Part shown: in pieces, positions 44,094-54,332 of the stretch | How the letters are laid out: each line of letters begins with the position of its first letter | How positions within the stretch are numbered: the stretch's first letter is position 1 | Position numbers and translations under genes: made by a program | NCBI GenBank assembly: GCA_015655125.1 | Contig: JAATFP010000040.1 | Span: forward strand, 1 to 64,000 | Length of the DNA stretch: 64,000 nucleotides | Source: Chitinophagales bacterium | GTDB lineage: Bacteria > Bacteroidota > Bacteroidia > Chitinophagales > Chitinophagaceae | Direction: 5' to 3' | Notes under the pieces: model-generated | Told to the model about the DNA's origin: nothing | What the model saw: the letters and a program-made list of their open reading frames with translations, nothing else | The model's database searches: none

Positions 44094-47000
44094 TTATCGC
44101 AGCAGCAACACATTTCCTTTTTGTATGATTTCTCCGCAACTCACTGTTCCCTTAATGTAATAAACATAAGTTCCCTGATCGGCCGGTTGCCCTTTGTAAC
44201 GGCCGTCCCAGCAAACATCCGGGCTGTTCGTTTCAAAAATCTTTTCACCAAAACGGTTGTAGATAATAAATACCAGGTTCGTTACATTGCCCCAATGTTT
44301 TACACCGAAGCAATCATTTTTAGTGTCGCCGTTGGGCGTAAACGTGTTTGGAATGCTGAAGTTCCCGGATGATTTGTTGACAATCACTCTGATTGTGTCT
44401 GTGTTTTTACAACCGTTCCCATCCGTTCCATTTACCGTATATAATGTAGTCGCATTGGGGCTGGCAACTGCAACGGAAGTGTTCGCGCCTGTCAATGTCG
44501 AAGCAGGTGTCCACACATACTGCGCTGCGCCGGTTGCAGTAAGCGTTGATGAAGAGAGCGCGCAATTGACATCATTCGATTTTGATGCATCCACCGTGGG
44601 CAAGGGGTTGACGGTTACCAGCACATTGAAATTTGTGTTATAATGACAAACCTGATCCGTGATGGTAAGGATATAAGTCTGCGTACCCGATGGTGATGCA
44701 ACCGGGTTGATGATATTAGCGTTATTTAACGAAGAAGAGGGTGACCAGCTGTAAATAACATTATTGCCGTTGTTGCCATTCAGCGTCACTGATTGCTTAA
44801 AACAAACTTGTTTATCCGGCGGTGCCTGAAACGTTAAGGGGTTGCGGATAGCGATGTTCACGGTGTCTTTTGCTGCGCAATTATTAGCTCCGGTACCGGT
44901 AACGATGTACATCGTTGGCAGCTGCAGATTACTTAAAACGGGGTTTTCAATACCGGTGTTGTTCAATGCGGTACCGGGTGTCCATGAATACGTTTGTGCG
45001 CCCGTTGTGGTGAGAACAATAGAGGCTGTGGAACAAATAGTAGAATCAGGGATCGTTTTTACAACAGGCAAAGGTTTGATGGTAACGTTGATCGTGTCTT
45101 TGCCAATGCAGCCATTGGCGCTGGTTCCGGCAACATACAAAGTTTGCGAATTAGGATCGGTGAACCTCGGGTTGCTGATGGAAGCGTTGCTCACATATGC
45201 CGCAGGCGTCCAGGTGTAACTACCGGCGCCGATGGTGGTAAGCACCAGCGTACTTCCTTTGCAGATGGCAGAATCTGAAAGCGTACGCACATTTGGTAAA
45301 GGTTTGATGGTGATCGTTACGGAATCACGACCGTTGCAACCTGCTCCATCAGTAAGCGTTACATAAAATTTCGTGGTAGTGCCGATCGTCGCCACCGGAT
45401 TTTGCAGTGTGTTGTTGTCAAGGTTTACAGCCGGCGCCCACAACCACGGACCCGCACCTGTAGCGTGTAGCGTACGCGTGATGCTTGTATTGGAGCAATA
45501 AGCAGTATCCAGGCCGGCATCAACGGTTACGATGGTTGCGATCACAGGTTTGGAAATGCTGTCTTTACAGCCGTTGATATCTGTTACCACCAATTTTACA
45601 TCAAATGTGCCGCCGGTGTTATAAGTGTGAGAAGCATTTTGCGTATTTGCGGTGCCGCCATCACCGAAGGTCCAGTTCCAACCGGCGATGCCGGTCGTGT
45701 TGGTATATCCTGCTCCTTCAAAATTAAAAGCACGGCAGTTGTTTGAAACCGATGCAAAACGAACTGAATCGATATTAAGCTTAAATGGAACCGCGTCTAC
45801 GGGTAGTACCAGATTAAAGGTGGATACGCCGGCCTGGCCGGAACCGGCACCCCACGCATCATTGCCATAAAATGTATTTACACCGTTGGCGCCGCCGCCA
45901 AGATCAGGTTGCAAGGCGGCCACTGCTGCAGTTTGTTTGATCCATAAAGAACCGCCCCCGCCGCCACCGCCGGGGCCGTGTTTATAGTTGGCAGCAGCAT
46001 CGAAGAAATCGACGTTTACACCGGCACCGCCTTTTGCAAGGATCGGCAGGTTTGCGTTTGCATAAGTATTTACATTCAGCACTACCGTACCGCCGGCACC
46101 GCCCCCTCCCATGCCTTCATTGCAATTGTTGTTGGCAGGATTGGAAGAACAACTAATGCCGGTTGTGCCGCTTGCATTGATGGAGAAGCCATTGTTGGTA
46201 AGCAAGGGGGTATTGATAATAACAATGCCGCCGCCATTACCGCCATCGGGGTTGAATCCCGCTGTATTGTTGGCGTGTCCCGAACCGCCCCCGCCGCCCA
46301 TGAAGATCTTATTCGCTGAAGCCGACTGTGGAAGCGGCCTTCCGCCCATACCTCCATTGTCGAACGGTGCATTACCACAGCCTTCAAATTGGTAACCGCC
46401 ATGTCCACCGGCGCCGCCGTTACCTCCGCCAGCACCACCGCTGTTATGATCCAGTCCGCCGCCGCCACCGTTTGCGTAAGCGCCTTTGCCTTTTATTCTG
46501 TCACTTTGAAGAGAGGTAATGCCCTCGCCTTTAATCGCTGCAAAGGTGGAAGACAGCGGGTAAAAGTAATCGTTCTTACCGCAATCCTGTGTATTGGTAA
46601 GGTTGTTTCCAAATGCTCCGCCACGGAATCCCTTGCCACTAACGTCGATGTCGGCTCTTAAGGTGAGGTTTTGTTGCACATTCAGCACCAGCACGCCACC
46701 TTTGTTGCCATCCCAGGCGAGGCAGGTGAGCTTTTTATCCGTAGAAAGATTAGTAAAATAAGGAACGCGTATCAACTGCACTTTCCCCTGGAAGAAATCG
46801 TATTGGCGGGTAATTGCATTCAACATTTCGAGCGCACTTCCATTTTTGCTTTTTATGATATTGAATTCGTAATTCCCTGCATTTTTATAATTCAGGATGG
46901 TTCCAAAAGCGGCAGTGTTTGTGCTATCTATGATGGCGCCTTTCATTTGTATCAGCATCACAGTATCGCCTGCATTGAATTTGTTGGCATCTGCTACATG

Positions 47001-49046
47001 GAGAATATTTTTGCAAACATCAAGGGAAATAGCAGGTGTATAATCGTTTACGATGGTATCGGTTACGCAGGGTTGAACCACTATCTGGCGACAGAAGGAC
47101 GTTTGTGTTGGCAAGCCGATATCCACCGTTAGATTGATATTATAAGTTCCTGGTTGCGTGTAAGTGATCGGACTAGGATTTTGTTGCGACGAACCGGGGA
47201 TCGTTTGGCAACCCGCAAAACGCAACCTTGAGATGGTATTGTTGTTCACGTTTGTGATCAGCGTATAAATATCATTGTCTACCCGAAATAAATTTGAAAT
47301 GGAGTGTGGAAAATCGAAGTTGCCGATATTTCCAAGATCTGTAGCGACAGGTGTGTTCAGCAGGTTGTTACCAAAATCGAGCTTGACAACACTGGCAGTC
47401 GTTCCGTTCGGAACAAATGCCGTCACGCCGTCACAAAGGCGTATAAAAGAAATATCTCTCGGCTTCGCCAAAATTCCTCCTGGATTGGGAATATTTATAC
47501 CTACAGGCACGCTGTTGAGCGAAACACCGAAGTCAAGTCTTGTCAATGAATTGTCGCCTTCATTGGCCACAAAAAGGTGCCAGTTACCATTGTTGTTGAT
47601 TTCACCTATTCCGGTCGGAATGTTCAGGCCGCCAAGATTACCAAGATTTACACCTGTTGGTGCCGCTGTAAAATCGGTGCCAAAATCAAGTTTGGTGATT
47701 GTATTGTTGTTTGTGTTTACTGTATAGCCATACCATCGGCCACCGGCAAAAAATACAGAAAGTCCCAGCGGAAAATCCATCCCGCCAATGTTTGCATAAC
47801 TTGTTACGGCCGGAGAATTATTGGTGATGTTCGGGCCGAAGTTGACGATGCTCACTTTTGACTGGTCGCCGGTTTGTGGGTTTCCACCCACCACGACCGC
47901 TATCCAGTTGTTGCCAGCTTTTACTACTTTCAGGTCTTCGGGATGACTGACAAGATTATTTCCCGGATTGCCAAGAAAATCAACAGTGGGTGTATTAAGA
48001 TAACTGCTTCCATACCGGTATCGTGTGATGCCCGCAGGAACATGATTGGTGACGAAGGCGTAATAATCGCCATTCTGATCGCGTACAAGATCGCTGAATA
48101 CCGGTAAGCTAAGTGTGCCACCAACATTCCCCAGGTTAACGGCAGCAGGTGCCGTTTGAAAATTTGTTTCACAAAAGCTCCAGTAGTAATTGGTTGCATT
48201 TTGAGAAGTGTTGGTTATCTGCACGGGTGTATTAACGCATACGGTAGCCGGCGCATTGAAGGAAGCTGTGACGGTAAGTGGCACCACTTGTGCGCAACTA
48301 TCTGCTACCATGGTGCAGGATGTATTTGTTGCGTTTATGGAAGCAGCGCCGAACAAGGTCCCGTTCCAGGCTGGATTGCCTTGTTTGTTGAGGAGGTTGT
48401 CGAAAGTATAATAAGCCTGCAGCCCTGGCTGGGTAGCTGGGCTTGGCAAAGAGGTATTCATATACGCGCGGATCTGCGCCTGTGTACGTGCCACGTTCCA
48501 GATGCGAACTTCGTTGATGAAGCCTTTGAAGGTTTCATCTGTAAAACCGGAGTACAATCCGATGCGTGTTGGTAAATTACTTTGAATGAGATCGCCGGTG
48601 GCGGCAGTCTCGCTCATCAAAAATCCGTTTCTGAAAAATTTGAGGGAACTACCATCATACACCAATGCCAGATGATAGGTTTTATTCAATTGAAATTCGC
48701 AAATATCCGGCGTGGCAAAAAATCCATTTGTTGTTGTAATATATCCATGATTTGCCCGTAAAAGATAATTTGTGTTGGTAGGATCAAAATGTTTTGAAAT
48801 GATATCGCCATCGTTGTCATCACCTGTACCTGGTGTGTAAAGAACTGTTCGGTTAACATTGGCTTCTATTGTAAAAATGTGGCCCACAATATCTAGGTCT
48901 CCGATATTCATGTAGGAACCCGAAGACGGCGTGCTTAGCCAATTGTTACATGGAAGATCGGTTGTACCTGCTGTAAAAGAGGGGTGTGACTGGCTCGATG
49001 CTGTCAATTGCACAACCAGCAGGCCCAATAATAGGGTAAATCTCAT
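44094..49046 (-). CDS. Giant T9SS type B adhesin-like protein (LamG, propeller-like, PKD and Ig-like repeats)
   Basis: 1650 residues. Signal peptide 1-18. A LamG/concanavalin-like domain at ~36-216 (FINEVRIWNVARTQAQI). Residues ~290-615 hold six repeats of the form GNxGG-x(3-6)-P with intervening strands, a likely beta-propeller. A Gly-rich segment spans ~850-1085. A PKD domain sits near 1116-1160 (WTFGDGG ... HTYNTGGTFDVKL). Five Ig-like repeats of ~75-80 residues, each with a WxP core and linked by KPLP/NPLP, run ~1165-1560. The last ~85 residues are a type B (gliding-motility CHU_C) sorting domain: IPNTFTPNGDTKND ... IYNRFGEKIFE ... DQGTYVYYIKG. Secreted by T9SS and probably surface-attached or released; role likely adhesion or matrix. 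Confidence 0.93.
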   Translation of the reverse strand: MRFTLLLGLLVVQLTASSQSHPSFTAGTTDLPCNNWLSTPSSGSYMNIGDLDIVGHIFTIEANVNRTVLYTPGTGDDNDGDIISKHFDPTNTNYLLRANHGYITTTNGFFATPDICEFQLNKTYHLALVYDGSSLKFFRNGFLMSETAATGDLIQSNLPTRIGLYSGFTDETFKGFINEVRIWNVARTQAQIRAYMNTSLPSPATQPGLQAYYTFDNLLNKQGNPAWNGTLFGAASINATNTSCTMVADSCAQVVPLTVTASFNAPATVCVNTPVQITNTSQNATNYYWSFCETNFQTAPAAVNLGNVGGTLSLPVFSDLVRDQNGDYYAFVTNHVPAGITRYRYGSSYLNTPTVDFLGNPGNNLVSHPEDLKVVKAGNNWIAVVVGGNPQTGDQSKVSIVNFGPNITNNSPAVTSYANIGGMDFPLGLSVFFAGGRWYGYTVNTNNNTITKLDFGTDFTAAPTGVNLGNLGGLNIPTGIGEINNNGNWHLFVANEGDNSLTRLDFGVSLNSVPVGINIPNPGGILAKPRDISFIRLCDGVTAFVPNGTTASVVKLDFGNNLLNTPVATDLGNIGNFDFPHSISNLFRVDNDIYTLITNVNNNTISRLRFAGCQTIPGSSQQNPSPITYTQPGTYNINLTVDIGLPTQTSFCRQIVVQPCVTDTIVNDYTPAISLDVCKNILHVADANKFNAGDTVMLIQMKGAIIDSTNTAAFGTILNYKNAGNYEFNIIKSKNGSALEMLNAITRQYDFFQGKVQLIRVPYFTNLSTDKKLTCLAWDGNKGGVLVLNVQQNLTLRADIDVSGKGFRGGAFGNNLTNTQDCGKNDYFYPLSSTFAAIKGEGITSLQSDRIKGKGAYANGGGGGLDHNSGGAGGGNGGAGGHGGYQFEGCGNAPFDNGGMGGRPLPQSASANKIFMGGGGGSGHANNTAGFNPDGGNGGGIVIINTPLLTNNGFSINASGTTGISCSSNPANNNCNEGMGGGGAGGTVVLNVNTYANANLPILAKGGAGVNVDFFDAAANYKHGPGGGGGGGSLWIKQTAAVAALQPDLGGGANGVNTFYGNDAWGAGSGQAGVSTFNLVLPVDAVPFKLNIDSVRFASVSNNCRAFNFEGAGYTNTTGIAGWNWTFGDGGTANTQNASHTYNTGGTFDVKLVVTDINGCKDSISKPVIATIVTVDAGLDTAYCSNTSITRTLHATGAGPWLWAPAVNLDNNTLQNPVATIGTTTKFYVTLTDGAGCNGRDSVTITIKPLPNVRTLSDSAICKGSTLVLTTIGAGSYTWTPAAYVSNASISNPRFTDPNSQTLYVAGTSANGCIGKDTINVTIKPLPVVKTIPDSTICSTASIVLTTTGAQTYSWTPGTALNNTGIENPVLSNLQLPTMYIVTGTGANNCAAKDTVNIAIRNPLTFQAPPDKQVCFKQSVTLNGNNGNNVIYSWSPSSSLNNANIINPVASPSGTQTYILTITDQVCHYNTNFNVLVTVNPLPTVDASKSNDVNCALSSSTLTATGAAQYVWTPASTLTGANTSVAVASPNATTLYTVNGTDGNGCKNTDTIRVIVNKSSGNFSIPNTFTPNGDTKNDCFGVKHWGNVTNLVFIIYNRFGEKIFETNSPDVCWDGRYKGQPADQGTYVYYIKGTVSCGEIIQKGNVLLLR

Positions 49047-49052
49047 AAAGTA

Positions 49053-49070
49053 GTAGTTACTACAAATGTA
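49053..49070 (-). promoter_or_regulatory. Promoter and dyad of the adhesin gene
   Basis: On the minus strand TACATTTG (49070-49063) is a full match to TANNTTTG, 16 nt before the ATG. A GTAGT/ACTAC dyad (49053-49057, 49059-49063) sits at the expected start point and resembles the GTAGTA/TACTAC dyad before wza (3958-3973). Confidence 0.5.
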
Positions 49071-49180
49071 ATTTAAAACCTGAAAAAGCGATGGTAAATC
49101 TGATGAAAATCAAGCGTGGTAAAGGGTTTTGGAGAAATTTTACACACTTATCGGAATAAACGTACAGTTATGTCAAAGAA

Positions 49181-50671
49181 TTATTTTCTGAATTTTTTTA
49201 CGAGGCTGTTTATGACTGGTTTCACGTCAGGCGATATATTGCGCAGATATACCGGTATTGCAAAAAAAACAGCGAATAATGCGGTGCAGCCAAACAACGC
49301 CAGCCAACCCGTGTTATTCCTGAAAATAAAATAAACGCCGAAGTAGGCGGCTAATGAAATGAGGATAACCTCCGCAGTTTTTTTTGTGAAAGGCTGCATA
49401 TGGAACTTTTTCCAGAGGAACCAAAATCTTAAAAAATTATACACGCTGAAAGAAATAAGATTGGCCAGTGCCGGCCCCATTATTCCGTACCGCACAGTAA
49501 GGTAATAGCTGAGTGGAATGATCATGATCGTGAGCAGCAAACTTGTCCACAACTCAAAGCGCCAGTAAACCGAAGTGCCGATGATCTGCGCGTTTACGCC
49601 GGTTCCCATTTCTATCACTGTTACCATTCCGAGGATGAACAGGATCTCTTTTCCTTCGAGATAATTGCGGTTCATGTGAAAAGTAACGATCGCATTGTCG
49701 AAGTTGAGCCAGATGGCGAAAAATATAAAAAGGGCAAACGTAAGCAGGTTAATGGAAGAACGATGATAGATCCTGTTGATCTCTTTGACATTTTTGTCTT
49801 TCCATGCACGCGAAAGGACAGGAATGGTAATAGCCACAAGGCTTCTGAACGGCGCCTGCATCACGGAAACTAAATATTGCGAAAAGCCAAAAATTCCAAC
49901 TTTGTTCAGATCCTGTTTGGCGGCCAGCACAAGGCTGTCAATGCTTTGCCGCAATACAGAAATAATGATCACCACAAAAGTTAGCGATAACAAAGCGAAT
50001 ATTTTTTTCCGGTATTTTTTTGTGACATTACTGAATTTGAAACTCAGCCATAGCTTGCCTTCTTTTTTTAAATGAAACATTAATATGAGTGTTACCACCG
50101 CATATTGTAAGGCAAACAAGATCATGAACAGCTTGAAATCGATGAAATTAAAAACCTTCAGCACAACAATGATCGTGGTATAGAAGCGTACGACCGTTTC
50201 CTTTAACAAACTGGTAAGAACACCTTTTTCAAAACCATACGAATATGCTTCTAAAAGATTGTACAACAGAATGAAGAATGTAAGCGGAATCACATAATAA
50301 AAATATTCTACCAGCAGGGGCGAATTCGTACTGAATTTCTGAATGATGACCGGCTGCAAAACAAACAGAGAAATCGTGGTAAGAATAAATCCACCGATCG
50401 CAATGGCTAATGCAAGCGAAAGAATATCATTTTTTTTGCTATCGAGGTTATCGGCGTAATAAGGGAAAAACTTGATGAGAAAATTGGTTGTACCCAAGGT
50501 AGAAAATGCGCATAGCAACATGCTGATATCCAGCAACGATCTGGTAAGACCATACTGATCGGTTCCAAACCAATCCTGGTGCGTAAACAAATAAGTGTTC
50601 AATGCACCAACAAGAAAACCTGCGTAGATCCAGGTAGCCGCTCTCAGACTTTTCTTTCTTATTTGTGACAT
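49181..50671 (-). CDS. wzx: Lipid-linked oligosaccharide flippase, Wzx/MATE-like
   Basis: 496 residues and about fourteen membrane helices. The N-terminal RKKSLRAATWIYAGFLVGALNTYLF and DQYGLTRSLLDISMLL are typical of Wzx-type flippases in Bacteroidota, and the second half has the polysacc_synt_C layout. It would flip undecaprenyl-linked units to the periplasm, to be joined by a Wzy. No other flippase is in the window, so it may serve the Wzy at 31081 or another polymerase elsewhere. It is downstream of a GT2 on the same strand. Confidence 0.9.
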   Translation of the reverse strand: MSQIRKKSLRAATWIYAGFLVGALNTYLFTHQDWFGTDQYGLTRSLLDISMLLCAFSTLGTTNFLIKFFPYYADNLDSKKNDILSLALAIAIGGFILTTISLFVLQPVIIQKFSTNSPLLVEYFYYVIPLTFFILLYNLLEAYSYGFEKGVLTSLLKETVVRFYTTIIVVLKVFNFIDFKLFMILFALQYAVVTLILMFHLKKEGKLWLSFKFSNVTKKYRKKIFALLSLTFVVIIISVLRQSIDSLVLAAKQDLNKVGIFGFSQYLVSVMQAPFRSLVAITIPVLSRAWKDKNVKEINRIYHRSSINLLTFALFIFFAIWLNFDNAIVTFHMNRNYLEGKEILFILGMVTVIEMGTGVNAQIIGTSVYWRFELWTSLLLTIMIIPLSYYLTVRYGIMGPALANLISFSVYNFLRFWFLWKKFHMQPFTKKTAEVILISLAAYFGVYFIFRNNTGWLALFGCTALFAVFFAIPVYLRNISPDVKPVINSLVKKFRK

Positions 50672-50782
50672 GAATCGTTGACTGTTTTTAGCGAAAAAAG
50701 TAAATCTATCAATTAATTCTTCAAATGTGCTATTTATTATCGCGACGTTTTTTCTTCGAAATTCTGTTGATGATTGCGTGCA

Positions 50783-51649
50783 TCAGCTTTTTTTAATTTT
50801 ACCAAATCTTCCGCGATAATAATCCGACAATCCTTTCGCAAAATATTTCAGTACTTTCCATCGGTTCTTGTCATACAGCAATCCGTTCTTGATCTTGATC
50901 TTCAATTGTTGTTTTAATGCTGCCACTTCTTCCGGAAAATCTTTTTTGTAACGTTTGATGAGCAGTAAATAATTTCTGGTGATATAATATATTCTCACCG
51001 GCGCATGAAGATTACGCTCCACTATTTTTCCCACGTGCCAGTTTTTAACCGTGATAGTATTGCCAAGATTGTGTGTCATAGATACTGCGGATAACATCAA
51101 AACGTCGTAGCCATGTTGGTTTAACCGGTAACAATATTCCGTGTCTACACCGTCGATGAACAAAGATTCGTTGAATATGCCTGTCTTTTTAAATGCATCC
51201 AGATTTACGATACTTCCGGAAGTGATGATCGCTTGCTTTTTTTCTCCCACACAAAGATCCTGCTGTGCATCAAATGTTTTTCCTTCATGATTAACACCAA
51301 ACATTCCTGTAGTTTCTTTTTGCAATTTTTCAAAACACGAGAGGTATTGGGAGAGTTGTTCGCCTGTAAAAGACGAATCCTGGTCCATTGTGAGCAGCCA
51401 GTGAAAACCCAGATCAATCGCTTTAAAGGCAGCGAGATTAAGCGATGCAGCGATGCCGTTGTTCTCACCATTTTTTATTAAAACAACCTTGTCGAATGAT
51501 TTCAGCTTCTCAAGAAAAGCGTCATTGTTAGTATCAGTATTATCTATTACGATCAGCTTTGCAACCTTATCGTAATAAGAAAGAAAATTGCTGATAACTT
51601 TTGCATCCGGATAATAAGTGATGACCACTGCGATCAAAGATGTATTCAT
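50783..51649 (-). CDS. Glycosyltransferase family 2 (rhamnosyltransferase-like)
   Basis: 288 residues. AVVITYYPDAKVISNF, IDNTDTNND and the metal site TMDQDSSF match the RfbF/rhamnosyltransferase-type GT2 group, with FIDGVDTEYCYRLNQHGY in the acceptor half. It lies 35 bp after the methyltransferase gene and 111 bp before wzx on the same strand. Donor sugar is not readable. Confidence 0.88.
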   Translation of the reverse strand: MNTSLIAVVITYYPDAKVISNFLSYYDKVAKLIVIDNTDTNNDAFLEKLKSFDKVVLIKNGENNGIAASLNLAAFKAIDLGFHWLLTMDQDSSFTGEQLSQYLSCFEKLQKETTGMFGVNHEGKTFDAQQDLCVGEKKQAIITSGSIVNLDAFKKTGIFNESLFIDGVDTEYCYRLNQHGYDVLMLSAVSMTHNLGNTITVKNWHVGKIVERNLHAPVRIYYITRNYLLLIKRYKKDFPEEVAALKQQLKIKIKNGLLYDKNRWKVLKYFAKGLSDYYRGRFGKIKKS

Positions 51650-51684
51650 TCGCCTGTTTTTGTATTGCTTTACAGAAAGGTATT

Positions 51685-52431
51685 TTATTTTTTTTGCGCC
51701 AGCAATATGATATGCATTTGCATGAGGTCAAGTCTTAACTTTTTAAACCCCGCTTCAACGATCATTTCTTCTACCAATTGAGGCTCAAAAATATGATGAT
51801 GAAGACATCGGTTCTCGATGTTTCTCCGGACACGTTCTGTTAATTCTTCTTTAGAAGAAATGCCATGATCTCGGCTAATATCATGAAGTAAAATAGCTTC
51901 TTCAAAATGAGTTGTATCATCTTCTGCTATATTGCGAAGAAAATCTTCTTTGATATGCGCCAGTGTGGTGGCGGGCCTGCGGTGATCGAATGTCTTAATA
52001 CGCCATGGAAGTATAAGTAAAAACAATCCGTCTTTTTTTAAGATTCTTTTCCATTCCTGCAAAGCTTTTAAGGGGTTGGCAATGTGTTCGAGGCTGTGTG
52101 AAGACAAAAGAAAATCATATTTCCCGTCTGGTATTACTGAAAGATCTACGGCGTCGGCGATGTATTGATGACCGGAACCTTTCCCTTCGTTGTAAGAGAA
52201 GAATTCTCCTTCCCTCAAATGACCTTCCCAAACGGTTTCCGTTCCAAAGTTGCAACCATCAAGCCGTCTGATATGTTTGTAGATCGGTAAAATACCTTTA
52301 TTATTAAAAAGCCCCGTGGGGCCGCCTATTTCAATTCCTTCTTTTCCTTTAATGGCATCGATGTAAATTTTTTTGTTCGGCAGTTGTTTCGGAAAAAAAT
52401 ACCGGTAAAATCTCTCAAGTGTCTTTAACAT
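51685..52431 (-). CDS. Class I SAM-dependent methyltransferase
   Basis: 248 residues from ATG 52431; a TTG at 52452 falls inside the -7 box. GIEIGGPTGLF is a variant motif I, then FLLSSHSLEHIANPLKALQEW and LILPWRIKTFDHRRPAT. The layout fits the methyltransf_11-type fold with an unusual glycine loop. Probably methylates a sugar or lipid-linked intermediate of locus 2. Confidence 0.8.
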   Translation of the reverse strand: MLKTLERFYRYFFPKQLPNKKIYIDAIKGKEGIEIGGPTGLFNNKGILPIYKHIRRLDGCNFGTETVWEGHLREGEFFSYNEGKGSGHQYIADAVDLSVIPDGKYDFLLSSHSLEHIANPLKALQEWKRILKKDGLFLLILPWRIKTFDHRRPATTLAHIKEDFLRNIAEDDTTHFEEAILLHDISRDHGISSKEELTERVRRNIENRCLHHHIFEPQLVEEMIVEAGFKKLRLDLMQMHIILLAQKK

Positions 52432-52449
52432 ATCGGATGTTTCGAGCGG

Positions 52450-52457
52450 CAAATCTA
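52450..52457 (-). promoter_or_regulatory. Candidate -7 box of the methyltransferase-GT2-wzx unit
   Basis: On the minus strand TAGATTTG matches TANNTTTG, 18 nt before the ATG at 52431. It is in the 143-bp divergent region shared with the FkbM gene. Confidence 0.45.
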
Positions 52458-52574
52458 CAGCAAATCATTCAGATTTGAGGATCGGCAACAGGTTGCTACC
52501 AGTGTTTATAGTACTTTAAGAGAATTATGATTAATTTGCGTCGCAACATAAAATAAAATGCATCCGGAAAAGGT

Positions 52575-53393
52575 ATGGGAAAATTTAATAAATTATTGAA
52601 CCGCTTCGGTTATGAATTGAATGGCACGAAGATCCAGGCGCTTAATAAACATGGCTTTTGGAAAGGGAAACGGATGGTTAGCAGCAGGTTTGAACCTTAT
52701 GAGATAACTTTCCGGGGCAAAACGCTGTACATCCATGATGCATCGGCCTTTGATCTGGGCAATAATGAACTTTTTCGCGATCATATTTATCTTTTCAAAT
52801 CAGCCAATCCATCACCGTATATAATCGATTGCGGAGCAAATATGGGAATGAGCATTCTATATTTTAAAAGCCTTTTCGATAAAGCGCGTATCGTTGGTTT
52901 TGAAGCCGATCCCCATATTTTTTCTTTTCTAAAAAAAAATGTTCAATCATTTGGCCTTTCCAATACGCAGATCTTTAATAAAGCAATTTGGGATAACGCT
53001 GATGAAACGTTGTCTTTTATGAGTGAAGGCGGTGCCGGTGGACGGATCGAAGAAGTGAAGGCGAATGGTAACTATGTGAACGTACAAACTTTCCGGTTGC
53101 GTGATCTCCTGGACGAGAAAGTCGATTTTTTGAAAATTGACATTGAAGGAGCAGAATACAATGTGATAAAAGACTGCGCTGATAAGTTACAGAATGTGGA
53201 AAATCTTTTTATAGAATACCACAGCTTTGAAGGCAAACCTCAGGTGCTGCATGAGATATTGGAGATTGTAGCAGACGCCGGATTTCGGTATCATATAAAA
53301 CACGAATTCACTTCGCCTGATCCCTTCGTTGAAAGAATCTATAATATTGGTATGGACCTTCAACTCAATATTTTTTGCTACCGGGAAAAATAA
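52575..53393 (+). CDS. FkbM family methyltransferase
   Basis: 272 residues. IIDCGANMGMSILYF is motif I, VGFEADPHIFSFLKKNV motif II, and VDFLKIDIEGAEYNVI the family signature; a Gly-rich SEGGAGGR loop lies between. FkbM enzymes O-methylate sugars or polyketides. It starts a two-gene + strand pair with the following GT2. Confidence 0.9.
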   Translation: MGKFNKLLNRFGYELNGTKIQALNKHGFWKGKRMVSSRFEPYEITFRGKTLYIHDASAFDLGNNELFRDHIYLFKSANPSPYIIDCGANMGMSILYFKSLFDKARIVGFEADPHIFSFLKKNVQSFGLSNTQIFNKAIWDNADETLSFMSEGGAGGRIEEVKANGNYVNVQTFRLRDLLDEKVDFLKIDIEGAEYNVIKDCADKLQNVENLFIEYHSFEGKPQVLHEILEIVADAGFRYHIKHEFTSPDPFVERIYNIGMDLQLNIFCYREK

Positions 53394-53404
53394 GGTAATC
53401 ATTC

Positions 53405-54328
53405 ATGAATCCACTCATTTCCATCTGCATCCCCGCTTACAAAAATATCCAATACCTCGATGTATTGTTGCGTTCCGTTGCGGATCAGACTTTCAGAGAT
53501 TTTGAGGTAGTGTTATCAGATGACAGTCCGGATGATGCCGTAGGGGAACTTTGCAAAAAATATGCGGATCGGTTTCCGCTGCGCTATGTAAAAAATACAC
53601 CGGCAAAGGGCTCACCGGCCAACTGGAATGCGGGTATCCAACAAGCGAATGGCCGATGGATAAAAGTGATGCATGATGATGATTGGTTTTCATCGCCGAA
53701 AAGTTTACAGGCTTTTGCAAATGCAATCGATCAGCACCCGGAAGCTGGTTTTATCTTTTCCGGATATTGTAAATATGAAGATGGAACCTTAAAGGAAACA
53801 CACCTGGTGAAGGAATATGTTGTGCAAAAGATGAGGCGCTCGCCCCTATGTCTTATTTCAAACAATGAGATAGGGCATCCTAGTACAACTATTTTCAAAA
53901 ATAACATCGTTGCGCCTTTTGATGAAAATACGAAGTGGGTGGTGGATATCGAATTTTACATCCGTTGCCTGCAGGCTGTTCCGTTTTCGTTTATCAGTGA
54001 AGCATTGGTCAATATCGGTGTGAATAACGAACAGATTACGAAATCTGCGTTCCGGAACCCGGAAGTGGAGATCCCGGAATATCTTTATCTGCTTAATAAA
54101 ATGGGAATTGTTATCCTGAAAGATATCCGCGTGTATGATCATTACTGGCGGCTGCTACGGAATCTTAAGATCAGGAGCGAGGCGCACCTGCAGCATTTCG
54201 CAAAAGAAAATAGCATTGCAAAACCTATATCGAAAATGCTGAGCTTTCAGCGACGTATACCTTTGCCTGTTTTAAAAGTAGGATTATTTTCTAAATTTTT
54301 TATGGGAGCCTCTTATTTAATGCAGTAA
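53405..54328 (+). CDS. Glycosyltransferase family 2
   Basis: 307 residues. SICIPAYKNIQYLDVLL, LSDDSPDDAV and MHDDDWF are the donor-site motifs; WVVDIEFYIRCL marks the acceptor half. It begins 11 bp after the FkbM gene and ends 4 bp from the convergent GT4 stop, so the two transcripts meet here with no obvious terminator. Confidence 0.9.
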   Translation: MNPLISICIPAYKNIQYLDVLLRSVADQTFRDFEVVLSDDSPDDAVGELCKKYADRFPLRYVKNTPAKGSPANWNAGIQQANGRWIKVMHDDDWFSSPKSLQAFANAIDQHPEAGFIFSGYCKYEDGTLKETHLVKEYVVQKMRRSPLCLISNNEIGHPSTTIFKNNIVAPFDENTKWVVDIEFYIRCLQAVPFSFISEALVNIGVNNEQITKSAFRNPEVEIPEYLYLLNKMGIVILKDIRVYDHYWRLLRNLKIRSEAHLQHFAKENSIAKPISKMLSFQRRIPLPVLKVGLFSKFFMGASYLMQ

Positions 54329-54332
54329 GGAT

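Noticed and set aside
46111-46395. Pro-rich + frame opposite the adhesin
   Set aside because: It is the reverse complement of the Gly-rich segment (GGN codons read as Pro/Ala).
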